Source: Zygnema cylindricum (taxonomy: Eukaryota > Streptophyta > Zygnematophyceae > Zygnematales > Zygnemataceae). Taken from it: DNA of 44,837 nucleotides. The stretch spans positions 1 to 44,837 of the forward strand of contig JBBHKE010000779.1 of NCBI GenBank assembly GCA_037447655.1, written 5' to 3'. Shown here one piece after another: positions 14,700 through 24,426 of the stretch. Under the pieces are notes generated by a model. The model saw only the letters and a program-made list of their open reading frames with translations, was not told where the DNA came from and ran no database searches. How positions within the stretch are numbered: the stretch's first letter is position 1; each line of letters begins with the position of its first letter. The position numbers were made by a program, and so were the translations under genes.

Positions 14700-15328
14700 C
14701 TATACAGCAAAGCAGCGCAGCAGCAGAGCAGCACAACAGCAAAGTTGAAACACAGACAAGACAACGCAACCACGATTATATTTGATATAGTCCGTACGGA
14801 CAACGCAGTGTCTGATATTTTTAATGTGATTCTGTACAGGATAGAGCAACTGCGATAGATACGATTCTAGTCAACTTAGTGGGTAACTCTGTGGTAGCTT
14901 AGAGATAGCTCAGTGGTAGCTTAATGATAGCTCAGTGGTAGCTTGACGGATTAGTGGTAGCTTGGTGGTTTGATGTATCTCTCAAGTACACTGGTGTTGC
15001 CAGTTCAACACAAGTATAAGACTTACGACTTTGAACATATTATGTATCCAGACTTCCAAGTAGTAAAACTGTAGACAGTTTTTGGGAAACTTCTGAGTAT
15101 TATATCTTGAGTGTTGTCGGGTCAATTGTGCAAAACTTTGGGACTTATCAGTCTTTATGCTACTCTATATTCTGATACAGTTTTGTGAGGTTTGGATACT
15201 TCTATAAGAATTGTGAGCACTTAAGAACAGTTGTTTGGTAGGATTCTTGATAGCTTCAGAGAGTGTATCATGTCTACTTCTACTACTACTGCTGCTCCTC
15301 CACCTGCACCTGTGGTTGTAGAACAACA
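14700..15328. other. Unassigned sequence between LTR X copy 1 and satellite array 2
   Basis: No homologous copy elsewhere in the window. It holds a CAG/GCA-rich start (14,702-14,745) and two tandem 22-bp repeats with TAGCTCAGTGGTAGC at 14,906-14,920 and 14,928-14,942. A plus-strand ATG at about 15,270 opens a Ser/Thr- then Pro-rich peptide beginning MSTSTTTAAPPP. This resembles the N-terminus of a copia gag, but it runs straight into the satellite and stops. The right end is ...CA followed by ACTTA, matching the ACTTA left of 13,623. It may be a remnant of an element's leader and gag, or of a second element. Function unknown. Confidence 0.5.
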
Positions 15329-17971
15329 ACTTACACAAATTGTTAGCGATAACAAGAATTGTTACCTATATTACAAAAACTGTTAGCGATAATAAGAATT
15401 GTCACCTAAATTACAGAAAATGTTAGCGATAACAAGAATTGTTACCTAAATTAACGAAACAAGCAATAACAATAAATTTTACCCTAAATTACACAAACAA
15501 TTAGCGATAAAAAAAATTGTTACTTAAACTACACAAATTGTTAACGATAACAATAATTGTTACCTAAATTACACAAACAGTTAGCGATAACAAAAATTGT
15601 TACCTAAATTAACCAAACGGTTAGCGATAACAGGAAATGGTACCTAAAGAACACAAACAGTTAGCGATAACAAGAAATGTTACCTAAATTACACAAACTG
15701 TTAGCGAAAACAAGAATTGATACCTAAATTAACCAAAAAGTTAGCGATAACATAAATTGTTACCTAAATTACACAAACTATTAGCGATAACAGGATTTGT
15801 TACCAAAATTACACAAATTGTTTGCGATAACAAGAATTGTTACCTAAATTACAAAAACTGTTAGCGATAACAAGAATTGTTACCTAAATTACACAAACGG
15901 TTAGCGATAACAATAATTGTTTTCTAAATTACACAAACGGTAAACAATAACAAGAAGTGTTACCTTAATTAACCAAACAGTTAGCGATAACAAAAACTGT
16001 TACCTAAATTACATAAACACTTAGGGATAACAATAATTGTTTCCTAAATTACACAATCGGTTAGCGATAACAAGAATTGTTACCTAAATTACACAAACTG
16101 TTAGGGATATCAGGAATTGTTACTTAAACTACACAAATTGTTAGCGATAACAAGAATTGTTACCTAAATTACAAAAACTAATAGCGATAACAAGAATTGT
16201 GACCTAAATTACACAACAAGTTAGCGATAACAAGAATTGTTACCTAAATTACACAAACTGTTAGCGATAACAAGAATTGTAACCTAAATTACACAAACTG
16301 TTAGCAATAACAAGAATTGTTACCTAAATTACACAAACAGTTAGCGATAACAAGACTAGTTTCCTAAATTACACAAACGGTTAGCGATAACAGGAATTGG
16401 TACGTAGCTTACACAAATTGTTAGCGATAACAAGACCTGTTACCTAAATTAAAGAAACTGTTAGCGATAACAAGAATTGTTACCTAACTTAACGTAACAG
16501 TTAGCGATAACAGGAATTGATATCTAAATTACACAAACTGTTAGCGATAACAAGAATTGTTACCTAAATTACTCAAACTGTTAGCGATAACAAGAATTAT
16601 TACCTAAATTACAAAAATTGTTAGTGATAACATGAATTGTTACCGAAATTACACAAACAGTTAGCGATAACAAGAATTGTTTCCTAAATTACACAAACGG
16701 TTAACGATAACAGGAATTGGTACCTAAAGTACACAAACAGTTAGCGATAATAACAATTGTTACCTAAATTACACAAATTGTTAGCGATAACAAGAATTGT
16801 TTCCTAAATTACACAAACGGTTAGCGATAACTAGAATTAATACCTAAATTAACGAAACAGTTAGCGATAACAAGAATTGTTACCTTAATTACACAAACTG
16901 TTAGCGATAACAAGAATTCTTACTTAAACTACACAAATTGTTAGCGATAACAAGAATTGTTACCTAAATTACACAAACAATTAGCGATAACAAAAATTGT
17001 TACCTAAATTAACTAAACAGTTAGCGATAACAGGAATTGATATCTAAATTACACAAACTGTTAGCGATAACAAGAATTGTTACCTAAATTACTCAAACTG
17101 TTAGCGATAACAAGAATTATTACCTAAATTACAAAAATTGTTAGTGATAACATGAATTGTTACCGAAATTACACAAACAGTTAGCGATAACAAAAATTGT
17201 TTCCTAAATTACACAAACGGTTAGCGATAACAGGAATTGGTACCTAAAGTACACAAACAGTTAGCGATAATAAGAATTTTAACCTAAATTACACAAATTG
17301 TTAGCGATAACAAGAATTGTTTCCTAAATTACACAAACGGTTAGCGATAACAAGAATTAATACCTAAATTAACAAAACAGTTAGCGATAACAAGAATTGT
17401 TACCTTAATTACACAAACTGTTAGCGATAACAAGAATTCTTACTTAAACTACACAAATTGTTAGCGATAATAAGAATTGTTACCTAAATTACACAAACAG
17501 TTAGAGGTAACAAAAATTGTTACCTAAATTAACCAAACAGTTAGCGATAACAGCAATTGTTATCTAAATTACACAAACTGTTTGCGATTACAGGAATTGT
17601 TACCTAACTTACACAAACTGTTAGCGATAACAAGAATTAGTACCTAAATTACACAAACAGTTAGCGATAACAAGAATTGTTACCTAAATTACAAAAACTG
17701 TTAGCGATAACAAGAATTGTGACCTAAATTACACAAACTGTTAGTGATAACAAGAATTGTTACCTAAATTACACAAATAGTTAGCGATAACAAGAATTGT
17801 CTCCTAAATTACACAAACAGTTAGCGATAACACGAATTGGTACCTTAAGTACACAAACAGTTAGCGATAACAAAAATTGTGACCTTAATTACACAAAAAT
17901 TTATCGATAACAAGAATTTTTTCCTAAATTACACAAACGGTTAGCGATAACAGGAATTGGTACCTAACTTA
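15329..17971. repeat. 40-bp satellite array 2
   Basis: Same 40-bp monomer as array 1, about 66 copies by length, bounded by ACTTACACAAATTG on the left and by ACTTA plus LTR X copy 2 on the right. A 13-monomer (520-bp) higher-order unit is present twice, at 16,501-17,020 and 17,021-17,540. Its last roughly 590 bases match the end of array 1 (13,029-13,622) at an offset of exactly 4,349 bases. Confidence 0.95.
16501..17540. repeat. Two tandem 520-bp higher-order units
   Basis: 16,501-17,020 and 17,021-17,540 carry the same variant monomers in the same order (AGGAATTGATATCTAAATT, ATTACTCAAACTG, AACATGAATTGTTACCG, and so on) at an offset of 520 bases, which is thirteen monomers. Confidence 0.85.
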
Positions 17972-19048
17972 TGTTTTCTTTTTTGGAAAGCTTTCAGTCT
18001 CAGTGCAACGCAGTTGCTATATAGACAGAGCAGCGCAGCTGCTATATGTTGATTTGAGGCAGCTGGTGCCACTAAAGAAGATGAAGAAGCACCGGCAGTT
18101 GCCATGATAATCAATTGTGCAAAGAGGAAACTCTCACAAAATCCCACAAATAACCAACTTCACAATGAAGCCCCAAATAAACTAGACACACCCTAGGTCT
18201 GCAAATTTGCCACAATATAAAATATACACCAAGGAAACCACATGCGGAATTTCACAAAGTTCTGCCAAAAGATCACAATGATCTTATAATTCAAACACAC
18301 CTAAAAACTGCTTCGCAGTTTTCCTACACAACAATCCTACTATTCTTAAAGTAATCTAAGTCCTATATATACAAGTGAGCCTAGAGTTGATCACATCGTA
18401 CTACAACTAGCGTGGTTAATTGGTACACTACTTCTTCATTAACAAAATCCCACCGTCGAATGCACATAATTATTTACACCAATCAAACAGCCGCTAGAAA
18501 TGAAATAGTACGCGGTTAAAGTTCGTCCGCTAAAATGACGGTAGAGTCAATACTTCTCTTCAAAAATGACGGCGGACTTCGTCCGCTTTCCACGTATTCT
18601 TTCATCAACGAAGATGAACCTCCACGTGTAACTTTGGTCTTCAAATGTAATTGTACCTTTTCTTCTAGAACAACCAAACTTGACTTTCTCACGGACCTAC
18701 ACGTGTGCCTGGAGTGCACCAAATCTGTGTACTCCCTTTCGAGTTTATATACTCACTAAATCATGTCCTCGTCAATTTATCTTCACACAAAATGACTCAT
18801 ATTCAGAACACCTTTCTTGCGCAGACTGCTATAGCTGCTATGACTCTGCTATGATTGATATGACTGCTATGACTGCTATGATCTGTCAGCGCAGCTGTGA
18901 TATTAGAGCAGCGCAGCTGCGATGTCACATCAGAGCAGCATAGCAGCACAGCAACAAGTGTAGAGTGCTCAAGGTTTTTAGCTGCGATGTCAGACTTAGC
19001 GCAGCATGGCAGCAAGATATAGAGAGAACTCAAGGTTTCCAAACAACA
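17972..19048 (-). mobile_element. Copia 1 3' LTR (family X, copy 2)
   Basis: 1,077 bp from TG to CA. Read on the minus strand it begins TGTTGTTTGGAAACCTTGAG, immediately downstream of a polypurine tract (complement at 19,049-19,060, AGGGGAG) and of copia pol, which fixes it as the 3' LTR. A TATATAAA-type box lies near 18,744-18,752 on the minus strand. On the minus strand a short reading frame starting MATAGASSSSLVAP crosses the LTR end into the satellite. It looks gag-like but lies inside the LTR and is probably fortuitous. The left flank is satellite ending in ACTTA. Confidence 0.85.
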
Positions 19049-20639
19049 CTCCCCTAAACCTTTAGACTCTCTCAGCCACTGAGTCCACATTCCTCTCTAC
19101 AGAACTTCACCTTAGGTGCAGGTAAAGACTTTGTCATCATACCTGCTACCATCTTCTCATCCGGAAGATAACTTAACTTTAAAATTCTGTTCATCGCCTT
19201 TTTCTTACAAAATGCAGCTTGATGTCAATGTGCTTGCTTTTTAAGTGATGACTCGGGTTGGATGCAATCGCAATAGCTGCTTGTTTGTCACACCACACTA
19301 TTTGAGGTCCGGATTGCATAAAATGAAGTTCTTGGAGGAGCGACGTCACCCATAGTAACTCCTTGACAGCTGAGCTTGCTGCCATATAATCAGCCTCCAT
19401 TGTAGACTGAGCTGTTACCTTTTGAAGCTTGCTGCTCCAGCAGCATGTTCCAGTTCCAATCTTCAAAATGAATCCAGTGGTGGAACGGCGGATTGGCATG
19501 TCTCCATAGCTAGCATCGCTCCATGTCTGAATTTTGACTTCATCTCTACCGAGAGCAAGTCTAAGATTTCGTGTTCCTGCAAGGTACCGAACAACCCTCT
19601 TTGCGGCTTCATAATCTGTTTTTCTAAGATTCAGCAAACTTCGACTCAAAGCGCCAACTGCTGCCGCAATATCCGGCCTTGTGCAGTTCATGAAGTAAAT
19701 TAGGCTACCAACAATCTATCGGTATGGAATGGTGGCGATAAAATCTGCCTCCCCTGACTCCAAGTTATCGTCAAAAATGATTCCTCCATCAGTCTCTATG
19801 CCTTCCACTTTTTTCTTAAATTCCATGGGAGTGGCACTTCCATTTCCCTCAGCCATGCCAAACTTTTCAAGCACATTTCCTATCGCTTCACGCTGCGTTA
19901 GATGGATTGTTCTCCTATCTCTATCCCTTTCTACTTGAATTCCAAGAATATACTTTGCCTCACATAAGTCTTTCATCTCAAATCTTGAATTCAAGGCTGC
20001 CTTTATTTTGTTAATTTCATTTAATGACTTGCTTAACAACAGCAAATCATCTACATATACCGCAATGTACATAATCTTATCTTTCCCTTCCATAACATAG
20101 ACTGAGTGATCTGAGCTAATCCTAACGAATCCTAGACTGGTAAGAAACTCATCTAGTTTTAGGTTCCACTGACGTGGGGCCTGCTTCAAACCATACAAGG
20201 ATTTCAACAGTTTACAGACCAGATTTTCTTTTCCACTCTCTTCATACCTTTCAGGCTGCTTCATATAAATTACTTCCTCTAAATCTCAATGCAAGAAAGC
20301 TGTCTTAAAACCCATTTGATGTAGTTCCATATTCTCAATGGCCGCTAAGGATAACAAAATTTTAACAGTTGGAAATCGGACAACCGGAGAGAAAGTCTCT
20401 TCATAGTCAATTCCCTCCTTCTGACTATAGCCTTTAGCAACAAGCCTAGCCTTATATCTTTCAATAGAGTTATCTGGATTCAACATACTTTAAAGACCCA
20501 CTTAGAGCCGATGGCTTTTCGTTCTGGTGGAAGCTCCACAAGCTCCCAGGTTTGAGCCTCTATTATCGATCGTATTTCATCGTTAGCCGCAGCGATCCAT
20601 TGATCTTTTTCCGGAGCTGAAAAGGCTTCCTGTATTGTG
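19049..20639 (-). pseudogene. Copia 1 pol fragment: reverse transcriptase and RNase H
   Basis: Degenerate Ty1/copia pol on the minus strand, cut upstream by the assembly gap. In order: the N-terminal RT region ([17 protein letters not shown]; about 20,480-20,639), the palm with [14 protein letters not shown] and TAFLH (20,286-20,486), then LKSLYGLKQAPRQW, YVDDLLLLSKS and MKDLCEAKYILGIQ (19,716-20,264), and RNase H with TRPDIAAAVG, WSDASYGD, MEADYMA, WCDKQAA and HIDIKLHFVRK (19,191-19,691). Damage: a frameshift near 20,483, TGA at 20,286-20,288 in place of the Gly of FLHG, TAG at 19,716-19,718 in place of Gln, and a one-base slip in an A-run near 19,200. The first catalytic Asp of RT (VDxKTAFL) reads Gly in [11 protein letters not shown], so this copy could not polymerise even if read through. 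Its family is related to copia 2 and 3 but distinct. Confidence 0.9.
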
Positions 20640-20649
20640 NNNNNNNNNN
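20640..20649. other. Assembly gap (10 N)
   Basis: Ten N bases interrupt copia 1 pol. Sequence to the right is GC-richer and shows no copia homology, so the join may be a scaffold join of unknown true length. Confidence 0.99.
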
Positions 20650-21621
20650 GCGAAAAGCTCATCGCTGCGGCGCGTGGCGCTCCGCGTAGCGGTTGACGCT
20701 TGTGTTGCGATGTGATACTTTTAGTTTTGGGAAAGGTCTTCCTTTGCGCGGTGTTTTGTAAGAAGACGGGCAAAGAAAAAATCGGGCAAAAAAAAAAGCT
20801 TTAAAATTTAAATTTTAATAATTTGTCGCTAAGCAAAGTTGTAACTTTTGTTGTTGGCGATGCGCCTCGCGGTGCGCGGCGTCGCTACTCGAAAAGCGAA
20901 GGGGGGGCGACGTGGATCTCTCACAATGCGCGAAACGGAGCTCAGAGGTTCACAGAGCCCGAAAAACGCAAGGTTCAGTACTGTATCGTTGTTGGAAGGA
21001 AAAAAGATAGACTGTGCACACGGAAGTTTATTTGACGACCGCAACAGAAGGAGGTTCGCATGATGTAATGATTTCCATGCAACAACAAATGTTTTCGTAA
21101 ATTTCTAAACAACAAATGGAAAAAGCCCCAGAATAAAAGTACACTGCCGATCATTATTAGCGTTACCTATTCATAGATCTAAGGGTACGTCCCCATGTAA
21201 TCGGTACTTTGATAAAGTATTTTGGACTGTAGTAAAGATTCTCCGTACAACTTTGAAGAGCGTCCCAATGACCGAAAATGAAATCGAAACTTTGAAATGT
21301 GACGGTTGTAGACGTAGGCACAACTTGTGACAATTGAAGACGACTACGAAACTTACGACGATTGGTGACGCGAACAAAAACAGCGACAATTGTAGATGTC
21401 TAGATTTTTGTGAATTTGGTAGTGTTGGGTATCGGGTAAATTCATATCGCGATAATCTCGATATTCGATATATCGAATATTGATCCAGCAGAATTTTCGA
21501 TATATCGTAGCGAGACCGACATAAAATATCGCGATATATACTATCTTTTTAAACTTTATATTTTTTATTTCTATAAAATATGTAATTTTAGCGAAAAAGA
21601 CAAATTGTCTGATACGCCACG
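20650..21621. other. Unassigned sequence with palindrome cluster
   Basis: No gene or repeat family recognised. 20,650-21,060 is unusually rich in CG dinucleotides and GCG motifs compared with the AT-rich surroundings; short frames on both strands there show no domain. 21,445-21,537 contains four perfect palindromes: TATCGCGATA (21,445-21,454), a 20-bp one centred at 21,470/21,471 (ATATTCGATATATCGAATAT), CGATATATCG (21,498-21,507) and ATATCGCGATAT (21,526-21,537). 21,540-21,610 is A/T-rich. It ends at the TG of LTR A. Confidence 0.6.
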
Positions 21622-22704
21622 TGTAACTCTGAGACCTCCATTGGTCCTCAGAGTAGACATCTCACACGAAGCCTCTAAGATAACCCTGACCCTTTTCTGT
21701 TTCGGTAAGAATAACTACCACCCTGGCAGACACAAACTCTTACCACCTTCACCCCTGTGAAGGCAAGACTTCCCTGAGTCGATAGCAAAAAGAATCTCTA
21801 AATTGCTCAGCCCTAAGTCGATAGCAAAAAGAATCTCTGAATTTGCTCCCCTAAGCAGTAAGTTATGGAGGATCAAAGTTGACCTTTTGTATAGAGGTTC
21901 TTTGGGAGAGAGGGTCCTATCTACCAAATTTTTCTAAGTCCTATCTCTCTCTAAAACTCTATCTATTGAAGTACGGCACCAATCATAATATTGTGTTGTA
22001 CAAAAAGGTACAAGTGCTGGTGTACTTTTTGTACGACCATTGTACGACATGGCCAACAAGTCGACATATGTCATTTTTGGACTTATTCTTGTAATGCCTT
22101 GAGATGTCGTTGTCGAATGTGATTGTGCCATGTGTCAATCAATGTGGCATTGACCACAAACCGCCAAAAATCGTATTCTGCAATCTCGACATTCTTCGCG
22201 GCCGTCCGATTAAATCCGGATTCAATCGTAGCTGTCATAAATACTTGCGCGATATTTGTTTCGCTTTCAAAACAAAATGCGCGGTATCCATTTTGAGATG
22301 TTTTGTACCCTGTACAATACAAACTGTATCTATGTCCTAATATCCCGTTAAATGAAATAGTTTGCATGTAAATATTTATATAGCTATCAAACCCTAAAAA
22401 TAGTTACCTTGGTCTTAGACTAATTGGATAGAGCTACCGGCTACCGACGGCTTTAATGTACAACAGGTACTAGGTTCAAATCTCGTGTCCGTCAAGTACA
22501 ATTTTGGTAAATCTACCAATCAACTGTCTGTCTCCCCCTAGATAGCATAGGCACCCATGGCTCTAGCTCCCTCTTCAACTTTCAGTGATTGCGACAAGTG
22601 TGGGAGCTGGAGAGAGGAGTTAGAGGCATATTGCCTCTGCTTCTTTTTTGCATTTTACCGTTTACAAAACCTAGAAAATACTAAAAGAAACTTTAATTTC
22701 TACA
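21622..22704 (-). mobile_element. Copia 2 3' LTR (LTR A)
   Basis: 1,083 bp from TG (TGTAACTCTGAG) to CA (ATTTCTACA), directly followed on the plus strand by the complement of the polypurine tract AAGGGGAG and by copia 2 pol, so it is the 3' LTR of a minus-strand element. It aligns along its length with LTRs B, C, D and E and, reversed, with the copia 3 LTRs. Internal marks are six GTAC motifs and a CCAAT box at about 21,965-22,049, a GCGCGATATTTGTTTCG motif near 22,240, a tRNA-like segment at about 22,410-22,495, and a long hairpin at 22,561-22,625. Confidence 0.88.
22410..22649 (+). ncRNA. Candidate RNA polymerase III unit inside LTR A
   Basis: Antisense to the LTR. An A-box-like stretch lies at 22,414-22,433 (tRNA D-arm style TAATTGGATAGAGC), and a B box GGTTCAAATCTC at about 22,473-22,484. 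A hairpin then pairs 22,561-22,577 with 22,609-22,625, a short hairpin GAGGCA/TGCCTC follows at 22,623-22,637, and T6 at 22,644-22,649. This is the arrangement of a tRNA-headed Pol III transcript of about 240 nt. Transcription is inferred only; the conserved segment could simply be part of the LTR. Confidence 0.4.
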
Positions 22705-23529
22705 CTCCCCTTATTTTCTAGTCACTATTTAATTTAAGACCACACTTCTCCATATAGAAAATTAGTTTAGGGGAAGGCACACGTTTGGTCATCATATCTC
22801 CTACCATTTCACTATCTAGTTTATACTCCAAACTGATTATCTTGTTTTCTACTTTCTCCCTAACGAAGCTAAGTCTAATGTCCATGTGTTTGGCTTTAAA
22901 GTGATGTTTAGGATTGGCAAAAATGGCAATGGTTGCCTGATTATCAAAAACACCTTTTGTACACAACTCTTAAGATGACCAAGCTCACCAAGCAAAGACT
23001 TGACCCACATTAATTCTTTTACACCAGAGAAAAAAGCCATGTACTCAGCCTCCATGGTGGACTAAACAATGACCTTTTGTTGTGTGTTGCTCCTACAGCA
23101 AGCCCCATCACCCACATACAATACATATCCAGATGTGCATCTCCTTATGGGAGCATCACCATAGCTGGCATCACTCCAAGTGGTGATGTCAGTATTGTTC
23201 CCACCCAAATGCAACCATAGATCTCTAGTCCCTATGAGATATCTAAGGACTCTCTTAGTTTCCTCCCAATCCTTCTTAGTGGGAGCATTCAGACTCCTAC
23301 TTAGTACTCGTACAACTGCGGCTATGTCCGGCCGGGTATAATTCATGAAATATATTAGGATGCCCACTACTTGCCTATAAGGAATTGTCCGAATAAATAT
23401 TTTCTCTTCAACACCTAACTCATCGTCCAAGATTATAACTCTCTTTTCCACACTCCCCTCACTTCCCTTCTTTAGTTCCATTCGATTGGTACAACTATTA
23501 GCCTTGTCCATTTGGAATCCCTCTAACAT
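22705..23529 (-). pseudogene. Copia 2 pol, RNase H region
   Basis: Minus-strand copia RNase H and the connection to RT. Seen are SCTNRMELKK, IPYRQVVGILIYF, YTRPDIAAV, WSDASYGDAPIRR, then after a stop MEAEYMAF, VFDNQATIA and HMDIRLSFVREK, with MTKRVPSPK near the C-terminus. It lies between the RT (23,590 onwards) and the polypurine tract at 22,705-22,715. It is split by stops and frame changes near 23,060 and 22,965 and is not functional. Confidence 0.88.
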
Positions 23530-24426
23530 GTTACCAATGGCTTCGTTTTGAGTTAATCTTATTAGCTTTCTATCTCTGTCTCTCTCTACCTAAATTCTCA
23601 AAATATACCTTGCTTCTCCCATATCCTTCATCTGAAATCTTCCTTTTAGATCATTTTTCATCTTATTAATTTTATCCATAGATTTGCTTAAAACAAGCAA
23701 ATCATCAACATAAATTGCAATAAAAATAATTTCTTCCTCGTCTTCAAACAAATAAATCGAGTGATCTGAGCTGATCCGAATATATCCCAAACGTGTAAGA
23801 AACTCATCGAGCTTCTTATTCCATTGTCGGGGCGCATGTTTTAGCCCATACAAAGATTTGATCAATCGGTATACCTTGCTCTCCTCCCCTTGCTCCACAA
23901 ATCCTTCGGGCTGTCGCATAAAAATCTCATCTTCCAACTCTCAATGTAGAAAGGTCTTCTTGATGTCCATTTGTTGTACTTTCATGTCTTTTGCTGCCGC
24001 TAGACTGAGAAGTATCCGGATGGAGGGAAATCCGACGACCGGGGCAAATGTCTCCTCGTAGTCAATTGCCTCTTTTTGGGTAAATCCCTTCGCCACTAAC
24101 AAAGCCTTCTAGCGCTCAATGGGGTTTTCCGGGTTGAGTTTCAATTTGAATACCCACTTTCACCTGATAAGCTTCCTATCAGGGGGACAGTTCACTTATT
24201 CCCACGTATTGACTACCATAATCGAAGCCATCTCCTCATTAATGGTTGTCTTCCACTGGTTCTTCTCATGACATTTCATTGCCTCACCATAAGTCAGGGG
24301 TTCATCGGGATGAGATAGTTTGGTTACCTTGTTGGTAACTTGTTTCTGTTGTAGTCTTTTGCTGCTTCTCTTTATACCCTTAAACTTTGATGGTGGAAAG
24401 GATGGCTTTCGTGGATTCAAGTTCAA
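23530..24426 (-). pseudogene. Copia 2 pol, reverse transcriptase region
   Basis: Minus-strand Ty1/copia RT. The N-terminal part has EPLTYGEAMKCHEKNQWK (24,196-24,426). After several frame breaks the palm follows with QQMDIKKTFLH (Asp retained) and a TGA in place of the next Gly near 23,943. Then come IFMRQPEGF, LIKSLYGLKHAPRQWN, YVDDLLVLSKS and QMKDMGEARYIL (23,590-23,937). The YVDD catalytic motif is intact. Closely similar in wording to copia 3, hence the same family. Confidence 0.9.

Noticed and set aside
13608-14803. Small open frames around the first LTR X
   Set aside because: They lie within the LTR or its junction, overlap on both strands, and are not supported as genes; the repeat of similar frames at 17,941-19,090 only reflects the duplicated LTR.
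14453-14803. 116-residue Cys/Leu-rich minus-strand frame
   Set aside because: Produced by GCAGC/GCTGC-rich sequence at the LTR edge and crosses the LTR boundary at 14,699; no supported protein family.
20823-21063. Three overlapping 70-residue frames in the CG-rich segment
   Set aside because: Open in three frames at once because of base composition; no domain or start signal recognised.
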